Part shown: one piece after another, positions 26,373-35,236 of the stretch
How the letters are laid out: each line of letters starts with the position of its first letter
Position numbering within the stretch: position 1 is the first letter of the stretch
From: Geobacter sp. DSM 9736
GTDB lineage: Bacteria; Desulfobacterota; Desulfuromonadia; Geobacterales; Geobacteraceae
Length of the DNA stretch: 64,000 bases
Assembly: GCF_900187405.1 (NCBI RefSeq)
Contig: NZ_LT896716.1
Span: 3,038,753 to 3,102,752, forward strand
Reading direction: 5' to 3'
Translations under genes and position numbers: made by a program
The notes under the pieces: generated by a model
Database searches by the model: none
What the model was told of the DNA's origin: nothing
The model's input: only the letters and a program-made list of their open reading frames with translations

Positions 26373-26888
26373 ATGCAGGAGCGTAGAGGAATCATCACTT
26401 TCAAGGGAAACCCGATGACGCTTCTCGGCCCGGATTTGAGACCTGGAAATCCAGCACCCGATTTCAGGGTCGTGGACAATTCTCTGGCCCCGGTGACGCT
26501 GCGCACCTATGAAGGAAAGATCAAGGTCATCAGCTCAGTCCCGTCTCTCGATACCCCTGTCTGCGATCGGGAAACGAGGCGCTTCAACGAGGATGCCGCC
26601 CGCCTGCCTGAAAATGTAGTGGTGCTGACCATAAGCCTCGATCTTCCGTTTGCCCAGAAGCGCTGGTGCGGCGCAGCGGGGATCGACCGGGTCATCACTC
26701 TTTCCGACTATCAGGACCGCTCCTTCGCAGAATCCTACGGAGTCTTGATCAAGGAACTGAAGCTTCTCTCCCGCTCTCTGTTCGTAATCGATACCGAAAA
26801 CATTATCCGGTTCGTCCAGCACGTTCCCGAAGTCACCGAAGAGCCCGATTACGACACGGTCATATCGGCAGTGCAGGGGCTGCTCTGA
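26373..26888 (+). CDS. tpx: Thiol peroxidase
   Basis: A 171-aa Tpx-type peroxiredoxin that reduces peroxides in the cytoplasm with thioredoxin. The peroxidatic Cys64 is in PSLDTPVCDRETRRFN and the resolving Cys99 is in AQKRWCGAAG. The N-terminal FKGNPMTLLG and DNSLAPVTL strands fit the family. A strong ribosome binding site (GAGGAGGAA) precedes the ATG. A Nudix gene follows closely on the same strand. Confidence 0.95.
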   Translation: MQERRGIITFKGNPMTLLGPDLRPGNPAPDFRVVDNSLAPVTLRTYEGKIKVISSVPSLDTPVCDRETRRFNEDAARLPENVVVLTISLDLPFAQKRWCGAAGIDRVITLSDYQDRSFAESYGVLIKELKLLSRSLFVIDTENIIRFVQHVPEVTEEPDYDTVISAVQGLL

Positions 26889-26923
26889 CAGAGATACTTA
26901 CTGGAGCTAAGTCCTTCCCTTAC

Positions 26924-27538
26924 ATGCTGAGCATTGATAAGATAAAAACCCGGCTGGCAGCCCATGCCCCGGCGGTTCTTCCGGTAGATGATCGGGTGCG
27001 TGCCGCGGTTGCTCTCGTCCTGCGTTGCACGGAGCGGGGTCCTGAAGTCCTGTTCATAGAGCGGGCACTCCGCACCGGAGATCCCTGGTCCGGGGATATA
27101 GGCCTGCCTGGTGGAAAGGTGGAGCCATCCGACCCGGACGGTAGAGCTGCAGCCGAACGGGAAGCTGTCGAGGAGCTTGGACTCGATCTCGGACCAGCGA
27201 CTTACCTGGGTTTTCTGGGGGAAATAGCCGGGGCGACGTTGCCGGTCCGGGTGGGCTGCTACGTTTATCTGCTCGAAGAAGTCACAGAACTTGATCCGGG
27301 AGACGAGGTAACGGATGCATTCTGGGTCGCTCTGACCGATCTTCTCGATCCTGCCCGCCATGGCAGCGTTTCCATAACGTTTCAAGGTGAAAGCCTGCCA
27401 CGCCCTTCCATCCGCTTGCCGCAGACCGGTAAGCCGCCTCTCTGGGGGCTCACCTACAGGTTGATTGTCGAGCTCATCCAGCTGCTCGAACCGGAGCTCC
27501 AGTTCCCAAAACAGATTCGTCCTACCATCATGGCGTGA
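26924..27538 (+). CDS. Nudix hydrolase, CoA pyrophosphatase-like
   Basis: About 204 aa from the ATG at 26924. The Nudix box is GLPGGKVEPSDPDG followed by REAVEELGLDLG, with the metal-binding Glu pair in place. The upstream VLFIERALRTGDPWSGDIGL resembles the segment in CoA pyrophosphatases (NudL/YeaB). It probably cleaves a nucleoside-diphosphate-linked substrate. The open frame extends upstream inside tpx, but only the part from 26924 looks conserved. No good ribosome binding site is seen (GGAG lies 16 bases upstream). Confidence 0.82.
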   Translation: MLSIDKIKTRLAAHAPAVLPVDDRVRAAVALVLRCTERGPEVLFIERALRTGDPWSGDIGLPGGKVEPSDPDGRAAAEREAVEELGLDLGPATYLGFLGEIAGATLPVRVGCYVYLLEEVTELDPGDEVTDAFWVALTDLLDPARHGSVSITFQGESLPRPSIRLPQTGKPPLWGLTYRLIVELIQLLEPELQFPKQIRPTIMA

Positions 27539-27741
27539 TGCGGGCGACTCCGCATCAAGTTCTTTTACGGTGCCCTTTTTTTCCAGTTCCCGCAGTTTGC
27601 CCTGTCTTCTTCTCCCAGGTAAACTACTTTCATACATGAGAAATCGATCTTTGATTTGCTTGCTCAGGGGCGGCAAATCGGGTATCTTCTCGCGCATCGG
27701 CAACTGGTAATACGCCGTTGTTCAAGGTATCGAGGGGGCGT

Positions 27742-28479
27742 GTGGACGTCATATATCACGACGATCATCTGATAGCTGTCAACAAGCCCCCGGGTATGCT
27801 CGTCCACAGGACCAGCCTCGACCGGCAGGCAACAACATCAATTCTCCAGCAGGTGCGCGACCGGATCGGGAAGAGGGTTTACCCGGTACATCGTCTGGAT
27901 CGACCCACATCCGGCGTGCTTCTCTTTGCCCTTTCCCCGGAGACGGCGGGGGCTGTGGCCGCGCAGTTCACCGGGATGGAAGTTGTGAAACGGTACCTGG
28001 CCGTTGTCAGGGGTTTTATTCCCGAGGAGGGGGTCGTGGATTATCCGCTGCGAGACGATCCCGCTTCCTCTGCAGTCGCAAAACTTTCTCCGCTCCGCGA
28101 GGCCGTCAGCTTGTATCGCAGGATCGCCACGACCGAACTGCCGATTGGGGTCGGTCGCTATCCGACCAGCCGGTACTCGCTGGCAGAAATGCGTCCCATG
28201 ACAGGTCGCCGCCATCAGTTGCGGCGCCATCTCAAGCACATACTTCATCCCATTATCGGTGATACAAACTATGGCGAAGGTCGACACAACCGCCTTTTCC
28301 GGTGTGAGTTCGGCTGCAGCCGGCTTCTTCTTGCTTCGGTGGAACTTTCGCTGCGCCATCCGGTGACCGGGGAGAGGCTAATGCTTAATGCTCCCGTCGG
28401 ATCCGAATTTGCCGCGGTAATGGAGCGTTTCGGGTGGCGGCAGGCGCTGCCTGACGCATGGCTGGATACGAGACTGTAA
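27742..28479 (+). CDS. truC: tRNA pseudouridine synthase, TruC type
   Basis: About 245 aa from a GTG at 27742 behind GAGGGGGC; a TTG at 27718 is an alternative start. It begins MDVIYHDDHLIAVNKPPGML and has the catalytic Asp in YPVHRLDRPTSGVLLFAL. The later MRPMTGRRHQLRRHLKHI and HPIIGDTNYGEGRHNR match the RluA-type family, and most closely TruC, which modifies U65 in tRNA-Ile/Asp of E. coli. It has no S4 domain. The target is inferred from similarity. Confidence 0.88.
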   Translation: MDVIYHDDHLIAVNKPPGMLVHRTSLDRQATTSILQQVRDRIGKRVYPVHRLDRPTSGVLLFALSPETAGAVAAQFTGMEVVKRYLAVVRGFIPEEGVVDYPLRDDPASSAVAKLSPLREAVSLYRRIATTELPIGVGRYPTSRYSLAEMRPMTGRRHQLRRHLKHILHPIIGDTNYGEGRHNRLFRCEFGCSRLLLASVELSLRHPVTGERLMLNAPVGSEFAAVMERFGWRQALPDAWLDTRL

Positions 28480-28516
28480 CCTGGATAGCGATCTCACCCC
28501 GGCAGGAGGACGAGCT

Positions 28517-28879
28517 ATGGCTAGCGCGATCAACTGGTTCGAGATCCCGGTTTCCGACATCAAGCGTGCTGCAAGATTTTATGCCGCCGTGCTGGCTACC
28601 GAACTCTCGGTCCACGAGGTGATGGGGCGGCAGCGGGCGCTGCTCCCGTTCAAGGACGGTATAGGGGGGTCTCTCGTGGAGGGAGCGGGATACGTACCGG
28701 GCAGGGAGGGGGTGCTCCTCTATCTGAACGGCGGGGATGATCTGGATGTGCCGCTCCGGCGGGTGAAAACTGCCGGTGGCCGGGTACTGCAGAACAAGAA
28801 AGCAATCGGAGAGTACGGATTTACTGCCATCTTCCTCGATACGGAGGGGAACAGGATAGGTCTTCACTCCAAGGGGTAG
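28517..28879 (+). CDS. VOC (glyoxalase-fold) family protein
   Basis: A 120-aa single-domain VOC protein. It starts ASAINWFEIPVSDIKRAARF, the usual beta-alpha opening with the first beta strand ending in Glu. GVLLYLNGGDDLDVPLRRV and FTAIFLDTEGNRIGLHS form the second half. The Glu/His metal positions of glyoxalase I are only partly retained, so it may be a binding protein rather than an enzyme. AGGAGGAC lies before the start. The next genes follow on the same strand at 18- and 28-bp gaps. Confidence 0.85.
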   Translation: MASAINWFEIPVSDIKRAARFYAAVLATELSVHEVMGRQRALLPFKDGIGGSLVEGAGYVPGREGVLLYLNGGDDLDVPLRRVKTAGGRVLQNKKAIGEYGFTAIFLDTEGNRIGLHSKG

Positions 28880-28897
28880 GAGCCTGAAAGGATTGGT

Positions 28898-29185
28898 ATG
28901 GCATTACGGGAAGAACTGGCAGCTTCGGTCGACGAGGCGCGCTGGGAGTGGATGAGGGCGCATCTTGAGCGAGGAGGGCTGATTGTGGTGGCTGCTGATC
29001 TCGACCTTGCTTGGGCGGGGGAACGGGTTGCAGCCGATGATGCAGCCACCGTAGGAGGATGGATAGAGTCAGGCAAACTTGCCAAACCCTCGACCGAACA
29101 GATAGCGGCATGGGATGCTGCGTCGGACAAGCGGTTCCGTATGTTGATCGTGAGCCCCTACATACTGGTTCAGGAAATGGAATGA
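28898..29185 (+). CDS. DUF2288 family protein
   Basis: A 95-aa protein of the DUF2288 family. It begins LREELAASVDEARWEWMRAH and continues RGGLIVVAADLDLAWAGERV, then W in VGGWIESGKLAKP. The function of the family is unknown. It sits between a VOC gene and a DUF1847 gene with short gaps. Confidence 0.8.
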   Translation: MALREELAASVDEARWEWMRAHLERGGLIVVAADLDLAWAGERVAADDAATVGGWIESGKLAKPSTEQIAAWDAASDKRFRMLIVSPYILVQEME

Positions 29186-29213
29186 TCGTGACATCCGGCA
29201 AAGGAGAAATGGC

Positions 29214-29963
29214 ATGACATCTGGAGAAGAAGTACCATTGTCCTGCTCACGGTGCAGCGCCGTGTGGCAGAAGCAGGGCATGACGAACTGCTGGAGCGGC
29301 AACCCGGAAACCGCTCCTCCCCGTCCGGGAAACTGTCCATCCGCCAGGTATGGTGATGAGATCGGCGAGACCCTGGAACTTTATAAGGGTGACGAGGACG
29401 ATGCGAAGATGGCGCGAATCGCGGCGCGGGTGGAGGGGCTCTGCTATCAGCCGGTCCCTGGAAGCGACGCTGTGAATGCGCGCTGGACGAGAGTTGAAGA
29501 CACCATCGCCTTTGCAAAGCTGATGGGGTACTCCAGGATCGGAATAGCCACCTGCATAGGCCTTCTGGACGAGAGCGAGCGGCTTGCATCGATACTCCAG
29601 GCCCAGGGGCTGCAGCCTATGAGTGTCTGTTGCAAGGCCGGGAGCATAGACAAGCTGGAGATCGGGCTTAAGGAAGAGGAAAAGGTCCGGCCCGGGACGT
29701 TCGAGCCGGCATGCAACCCGGTGGCGCAGGCGGAAATCTGCAACCGGTGCGGTACCGACATGAATATCATCGTCGGCCTCTGCATCGGCCATGACATGCT
29801 CTTCACCAAGCACTCTCAAGCTCCGGTAACCACCCTCGTAGTTAAGGACCGGGTGACGGGCCATAACCCGGCGGCAGTTCTTTACGGGCAGAACTTCTAT
29901 TACAAGCGCCTGCAGAAGCAGCCGGTGGCAGTGCCGTCACCTGCGGAGCAGCAGACATTCTAG
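29214..29963 (+). CDS. DUF1847 family metal-binding protein
   Basis: A 249-aa protein with AAAGGAGAAA before the ATG. Cysteines come in clusters: CSRCSAVW near the start, NCW and NCPS, then CIGLLDE, SVCCKAG, CNPVAQAEICNRCGTD and LCIGHD. The middle (RVEDTIAFAKLMGYSRIGIA) and the end (TTLVVKDRVTGHNPAAVLYG) are typical of DUF1847, found mainly in anaerobes and thought to bind metal. The reaction is unknown. Its stop overlaps that of the convergent thpR by 4 bases. Confidence 0.85.
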   Translation: MTSGEEVPLSCSRCSAVWQKQGMTNCWSGNPETAPPRPGNCPSARYGDEIGETLELYKGDEDDAKMARIAARVEGLCYQPVPGSDAVNARWTRVEDTIAFAKLMGYSRIGIATCIGLLDESERLASILQAQGLQPMSVCCKAGSIDKLEIGLKEEEKVRPGTFEPACNPVAQAEICNRCGTDMNIIVGLCIGHDMLFTKHSQAPVTTLVVKDRVTGHNPAAVLYGQNFYYKRLQKQPVAVPSPAEQQTF

Positions 29964-30505
29964 TCCGGCACGCTGAGCGGGTAGGTGGCTTCCCGACGGT
30001 GCACGGCTCCTTTTTCTGAAAGGATGCTGGAATAGAGGTGAAACTCCTTTACGGGGAATGGAGGCAGGCTGAGCTCCCTATGACGACTCTCCAGGCGCTC
30101 GACGGCTCCTGGTGGCGTCTCTTTTAAACGGGCAAGGGTGATGTGAGGAGAGAATTTTCGATCCTCGGGAGGAAGGTCTGTAAGGCTGAGCGCGGATTCC
30201 ACCGATTTCTGAAGCATTGTCAGGTGCACGCATTCATCAATGCCTACCCAGAGGACCCTCGGGTGTCTGCCGGGGGGGAAGTGCCCTAAGCCCCGCAGGG
30301 AGAGAGTGAAGGCGCATCCTGGTACTTTTTCCAGCACATTTCTGACGCGGGAAAATGTGGCGCCGTCCACCTCTCCGATGAATCGAAGTGTCAGATGGAT
30401 TTGATCTGCCGGCACCAGCCGCGCTCCCGGCAGGTCAGCTGCAAGCCCCCCGATCATCCTCCGCACCTGATCGGGCAGGTCTACCGCCACGAAGAGCCGA
30501 TGCAT
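29960..30505 (-). CDS. thpR: RNA 2',3'-cyclic phosphodiesterase (LigT/ThpR)
   Basis: A 181-aa 2H phosphoesterase. Both HxTx motifs are visible: IHLTLRFIG (about 41) and PHITLARL (about 123). The start MHRLFVAVDLPDQVRRMIGG is typical. It opens 2',3'-cyclic phosphates on RNA; the RNA-ligase activity seen in vitro is probably secondary. It is followed downstream by the convergent DUF1847 gene and preceded by the capA-like gene on the same strand, 25 bp away. Confidence 0.93.
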   Translation of the reverse strand: MHRLFVAVDLPDQVRRMIGGLAADLPGARLVPADQIHLTLRFIGEVDGATFSRVRNVLEKVPGCAFTLSLRGLGHFPPGRHPRVLWVGIDECVHLTMLQKSVESALSLTDLPPEDRKFSPHITLARLKETPPGAVERLESRHRELSLPPFPVKEFHLYSSILSEKGAVHRREATYPLSVPD

Positions 30506-30530
30506 GCATTTCCCCTTGTCAGCGCACCTG

Positions 30531-31574
30531 TCACCTTATGACACGAGCGGTTCTGAGCTCTGGTAAGGCTAGCCATCTTCCCCCGTCGCTGACGATTACC
30601 GTGCCCATCCCGGCAGAAATTTTTGCTATGTGGTCGATTACTCTTTTCCCCCGGCGACCCGAAAGCGCCGCAGGCTGTAGTTTCACCTCGCTGTTCAGCA
30701 CGTTGAGAGGCAGAAGCTCGACCTCCTCCACCCCCTCGTCTAGCGTGATGCGCGCAATGACGCTTCTGTCCGAGCGAACGCTCGAGCTTGCGAAAGCGAA
30801 GTTTCCGAGGCTATAGAGAATCACCCCGTTCTTGTAATGTTCGATCCCCTGCAGCACATGGGGGTGATGCCCGAGTACCAGCACCGCTCCCGCATCGATG
30901 GCAGCCCGGGCGGCCGCCGCCTGGGTAGGCTTGGGCAGCGCTGCAAGCTCGTCCCCCCAGTGAAATGATACCACCACGTGGTCGGACTTGGAGCGCGCAC
31001 GCGCAATATCTTTCTTGATGTATCCGGGGAAGCCGGGAGCAGTGCCGCCGCGGAAGGGGGTGGCAAAGAATTCGGCGGGGAGGGTCAGGGAGTAGGCCAG
31101 AAAGGCTATGGTTTTGCCTTTAACGGAGATGAGGGCCGGTTGACGGGCGCTGCTCAGGTCGGCACCAGCCCCTGTGAATGATATGGCTGCCCTGGAGAGA
31201 TGGCTCAGCGTATGTTCCAGCCCGGCGATTCCATAATCAAGAATGTGATTGTTGGCCAGGGTGACGAGAGAAAATCCTGCATTCCTGAGTGCTGTGGCCG
31301 TTTTCGGGTTGCACCTGAAGCGGAACCTCTTATTGCGGAATTCCGTACCACCTGAGGTGATCGGCGCCTCCAGGTTTCCCATTGTGATGTCTGCGCTGCG
31401 CAGAAGCATCGCGGTGGCCGCGAAGGGGTAGTCGTAGCCCCGCTGCCGGAGAAGCTTAGAGCCTGCGTTTCCGCCGAGCATGACATCGCCGACGGCGTTT
31501 ATTACAATCTCGGATGCGGTGGTAATGGAAGGCTGAAACAGCAGGAGCGACAACAATAATACGGACAGCCGCAT
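30531..31574 (-). CDS. CapA family (poly-gamma-glutamate capsule-type) protein
   Basis: A 347-aa exported protein with a signal peptide (MRLSVLLLSLLLFQPSITTA). The metallophosphatase-like fold shows AVGDVMLGG, MGNLEAPIT, LANNHILDYG, VVSFHWGDE and VLGHHPHVLQGIEHY, each a metal-binding or active-site piece of the PGA_cap family. Members are linked to polyglutamate capsule formation, but many in Gram-negative bacteria have other, unknown roles. No capBC genes are adjacent, so a capsule role is doubtful here. Confidence 0.88.
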   Translation of the reverse strand: MRLSVLLLSLLLFQPSITTASEIVINAVGDVMLGGNAGSKLLRQRGYDYPFAATAMLLRSADITMGNLEAPITSGGTEFRNKRFRFRCNPKTATALRNAGFSLVTLANNHILDYGIAGLEHTLSHLSRAAISFTGAGADLSSARQPALISVKGKTIAFLAYSLTLPAEFFATPFRGGTAPGFPGYIKKDIARARSKSDHVVVSFHWGDELAALPKPTQAAAARAAIDAGAVLVLGHHPHVLQGIEHYKNGVILYSLGNFAFASSSVRSDRSVIARITLDEGVEEVELLPLNVLNSEVKLQPAALSGRRGKRVIDHIAKISAGMGTVIVSDGGRWLALPELRTARVIR

Positions 31575-31647
31575 GGGTGGGGAAATCCTCCTCGAAAATA
31601 CTGCCGGAGCTCAAGGGCCGATTCCCGGCTTGCAGGGATCATTCCTG

Positions 31648-32983
<1,336 letters not shown>

Positions 32984-32988
32984 TTTCC

Positions 32989-33074
32989 GGAGGGATGGCC
33001 GAGTGGTTTAAGGCGGCGGTCTTGAAAACCGTTGAACGAAAGTTCCGTGGGTTCGAATCCTACTCCCTCCGCCA
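32989..33074 (+). tRNA. tRNA-Ser (anticodon TGA)
   Basis: An 86-nt cloverleaf with acceptor GGAGGGA / TCCCTCC, anticodon loop CTTGAAAA with anticodon TGA, a long variable arm typical of tRNA-Ser, T-arm GGGTTCGAATCC and an encoded CCA. It starts 6 nt after the serS stop codon. Confidence 0.95.
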
Positions 33075-33140
33075 CTAGCTTTATGTTGAAGGTTCAGGTT
33101 TTGCGTCAGGATGTTCTTTAGAATTTGACGTGCAGGTTGA

Positions 33141-33233
33141 GGAGAGATGGCCGAGTAGGTCGAAGGCGCTCGCCTGCTAAGCGAGTATACTGGGAAACCG
33201 GTATCGAGGGTTCGAATCCCTCTCTCTCCGCCA
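33141..33233 (+). tRNA. tRNA-Ser (anticodon GCT)
   Basis: A 93-nt cloverleaf with acceptor GGAGAGA / TCTCTCC, anticodon loop CTGCTAA, a long variable arm, T-arm GGGTTCGAATCCC and an encoded CCA. It lies 66 bp after the first tRNA-Ser. Confidence 0.95.
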
Positions 33234-33283
33234 CTACCCGCACACTGTCAGGATCGGCATCGGTGGATGCTCCAGGAGGATGA

Positions 33284-33763
33284 GTGAGACGAGCAGTTAC
33301 TGTTTTTGCCGCCGCGGTAGTGGTTGTCGTGGCTGTAGTGGGTTGCAGCAGAAAGGAAGAGCAGAGGGAAAAGGTTTCTCCTTCTGGGCAGGTGACGAAG
33401 AAAGAGGCGGTAGTTGTAGTTCCTGAGAGCGTCAAAGGGAAGTGGAAAGCCGTAAAAATCGCCGTTACCGACAAAACGACCAACAAAGAATCCGTCTATA
33501 CCGTTAATATAGGTTCATCCTTCACGATTCCGAATTCGGATCTGTCCGTAAGTGTCGTGAATTTTCTTCCGCACTTCATGATGGAAGGTACAACCCTGAC
33601 GTCGCAATCCAATGAACCGAAAAACCCGGCAGCTCAGGTGAAGATATTGGAAGGCGGCAAAGACGTTTTCAAAGGATGGCTGTTCACGCTCTACCCGACG
33701 ACACATGCGTTTCAGCATCCCAAGTATGGTTTTACTCTGGTGGACTTCGTTCCAGCCGGTTAA
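33284..33763 (+). CDS. DUF2155 lipoprotein
   Basis: A 159-aa protein starting at a GTG behind AGGAGGATGA. The signal ends in a lipobox (VVAVVGC, Cys about 21). The rest (VYTVNIGSSFTIPNSDLSVS, then FLPHFMMEGTTLTSQSNEP and VFKGWLFTLYPTTHAFQHP) matches DUF2155, a small envelope family of unknown role common in Geobacter-type bacteria. It is set between tRNA genes, 3 bp before tRNA-Arg, so it probably shares their transcript without a shared function. Confidence 0.85.
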   Translation: MRRAVTVFAAAVVVVVAVVGCSRKEEQREKVSPSGQVTKKEAVVVVPESVKGKWKAVKIAVTDKTTNKESVYTVNIGSSFTIPNSDLSVSVVNFLPHFMMEGTTLTSQSNEPKNPAAQVKILEGGKDVFKGWLFTLYPTTHAFQHPKYGFTLVDFVPAG

Positions 33764-33766
33764 TAC

Positions 33767-33843
33767 GCGCTCGTAGCTCAGCTGGATAGAGCAACGGACT
33801 ACGAATCCGTAGGTCGGGAGTTCGAATCTCTCCGAGCGCGCCA
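33767..33843 (+). tRNA. tRNA-Arg (anticodon ACG)
   Basis: A 77-nt cloverleaf with acceptor GCGCTCG / CGAGCGC, anticodon loop CTACGAA (ACG) and an encoded CCA. In bacteria the A34 of this tRNA is changed to inosine by TadA, whose gene starts 18 bp downstream. Confidence 0.96.
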
Positions 33844-33861
33844 TTTTTTTTGCAGGAAGTA

Positions 33862-34380
33862 ATGAAGGACGATTCGTACTGGATGGGGATTGCGCTTCGT
33901 GAGGCCGTTAAGGCCGGCGACCGGGGTGAAGTCCCCATCGGCGCTGTAGTGGTGAAGGATGGGGCGGTCATCGGCCGGGGGTTCAACCTTCGGGAAAGCA
34001 GGAACGATCCCTCTGCACATGCCGAAATGGTCGCTATCCGCAAGGCGTCCCGGAAGATGGGAAGCTGGAGGCTTTCCGGGACCACGCTTTATGTAACGCT
34101 GGAACCGTGCATCATGTGCATGGGGGCGATCCTTCTGGCCAGGATCGACAGGGTTGTGTTCGGGTGCTTCGACCCGAAAGCGGGCGCCGCCGGTTCATTG
34201 TACGACTTGTCCAACGACCGGCGCCTCAATCACAGATTCTTCCTGCAGTCCGGCGTCCGGGAAGCCGAGTGTGCAGCGTTGCTGAGCGGTTTTTTTGCAG
34301 ACCTGCGGATGCGAAAGAAAACCGAAGCAGCTATAGAAGCCAGTTTGCGGAGAGATGGCCGAGAGGTCGAAGGCGCCTGA
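33862..34380 (+). CDS. tadA: tRNA-specific adenosine deaminase
   Basis: About 172 aa from the ATG at 33862 (AGGAAG just upstream); a TTG at 33850 is an alternative. The zinc site is complete: SAHAEMVAI carries the His and the proton-shuttle Glu, and LEPCIMCMGAIL gives the two Cys. It deaminates A34 of tRNA-Arg(ACG) to inosine, and that tRNA gene is directly upstream. The last ten codons and the TGA stop (34378-34380) lie inside the next tRNA-Ser gene, so the final residues (RRDGREVEGA) are read from tRNA sequence. Confidence 0.95.
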   Translation: MKDDSYWMGIALREAVKAGDRGEVPIGAVVVKDGAVIGRGFNLRESRNDPSAHAEMVAIRKASRKMGSWRLSGTTLYVTLEPCIMCMGAILLARIDRVVFGCFDPKAGAAGSLYDLSNDRRLNHRFFLQSGVREAECAALLSGFFADLRMRKKTEAAIEASLRRDGREVEGA

Positions 34381-34437
34381 CTCGAAATCAGGTATACCCA
34401 CCGGGTATCTAGGGTTCGAATCCCTATCTCTCCGCCA
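34349..34437 (+). tRNA. tRNA-Ser (anticodon CGA)
   Basis: An 89-nt cloverleaf with acceptor GGAGAGA / TCTCTCC, anticodon stem-loop CCTGA-CTCGAAA-TCAGG, a long variable arm and an encoded CCA. The first 32 nt are also the 3' end of tadA; the tadA stop codon falls in the 5' strand of the anticodon stem. Confidence 0.95.
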
Positions 34438-34443
34438 CAAAAT

Positions 34444-34475
34444 AAAGGGGTCACGGCATTTGTCGTGGCCCCTTT
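34444..34475 (+). terminator. Intrinsic terminator of the serS-tRNA-tadA block
   Basis: A 12-bp stem (AAAGGGGTCACG / CGTGGCCCCTTT, one G-T pair) with an 8-nt loop directly after tRNA-Ser(CGA), followed by CATTTTTACC. Confidence 0.85.
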
Positions 34476-34693
34476 CATTTTTACCGTGAGACGATACCTC
34501 GGCGTATTGGACGTAGCTGCAACCTTTCGTGCCATCGCTACAAGAACAACCCCTCGCCCCCCCCAGTATGAGCAGGCATGGAAGGCTTCCTCTGCATCAG
34601 CCGCAACGGGATCAATATCCCTTTTAAGGTATATTCCTCATTTATTCCTTAAAAGGTATATCTTGCTACTTTTCTGGCTATTGGCTGCCAGTT

Positions 34694-34954
34694 ATGGCCA
34701 TTAGTGGCAGAAACTGTCGATATGAACACGTCTCCATCCGCTACAGGCACTGGTTAACGACTGCACGGAGGAGCAAAGTATCCCCTGCGGAGATGGCGCT
34801 CATAGTCGATGAAGTCCTAGATCGAATGGACGATGTGATTACGGCTGTCGAGTCAGGATTGCCCCGTGATTTCCCCGAAGAAGTCGCTGCCGGCATATTT
34901 GGCGGGATGTGGCAGTCACGAGACCGGTTGGCGTCGCAGAAGCACGAACAGTGA
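34694..34954 (+). pseudogene. Remnant of a HipA-like C-terminus
   Basis: This 86-codon frame resembles only the last part of HipA-type kinase toxins: SPAEMALIVDEVLDRMDDVI, then LPRDFPEEVAAGIFGGM, where full-length proteins end with a helix pair of the form LP-DFP--VA--I. The kinase domain and any hipB antitoxin are absent. The N-terminal 30 residues look unrelated or degraded. I read it as a decayed toxin gene left in accessory DNA after the tRNA cluster. The flanking stretches 34476-34693 and 34955-35133 hold no other coding signal that I can support. Confidence 0.5.
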
Positions 34955-35133
34955 CATGTGTGAACAATCCGCAAAGCGCTGTAGGACATATTCGCGGCAC
35001 AACAACGATGGATTAGCTGATACCCTGAATCGATCTCTCGGGATCATTGGTTCATTCGTGAAAGGTCTTGTTTCTCTTTCACCTATTGCATGGTAGGGAG
35101 TTGTTATATTCCTGAATATTCATTGAATCTTTG

Positions 35134-35162
35134 TTGACCCTCCTCCCGGATCGTTATATATT
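35134..35162 (+). promoter_or_regulatory. Candidate sigma70 promoter of the large helicase gene
   Basis: TTGACC (35134-35139), a 17-nt spacer and TATATT (35157-35162) lie in AT-richer DNA about 75 bp before the helicase start codon. Confidence 0.5.
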
Positions 35163-35236
35163 TCGGGACATTTTAATCCAACTTGCAATCCCGACCCCAT
35201 TTGTTCCCCTCGACGGCTGAAAATCCTAGATGAGGA

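Noticed and set aside
34465-34704. 79-codon plus-strand frame after the terminator
   Set aside because: It starts inside the terminator hairpin, has no ribosome binding site and no recognisable similarity.
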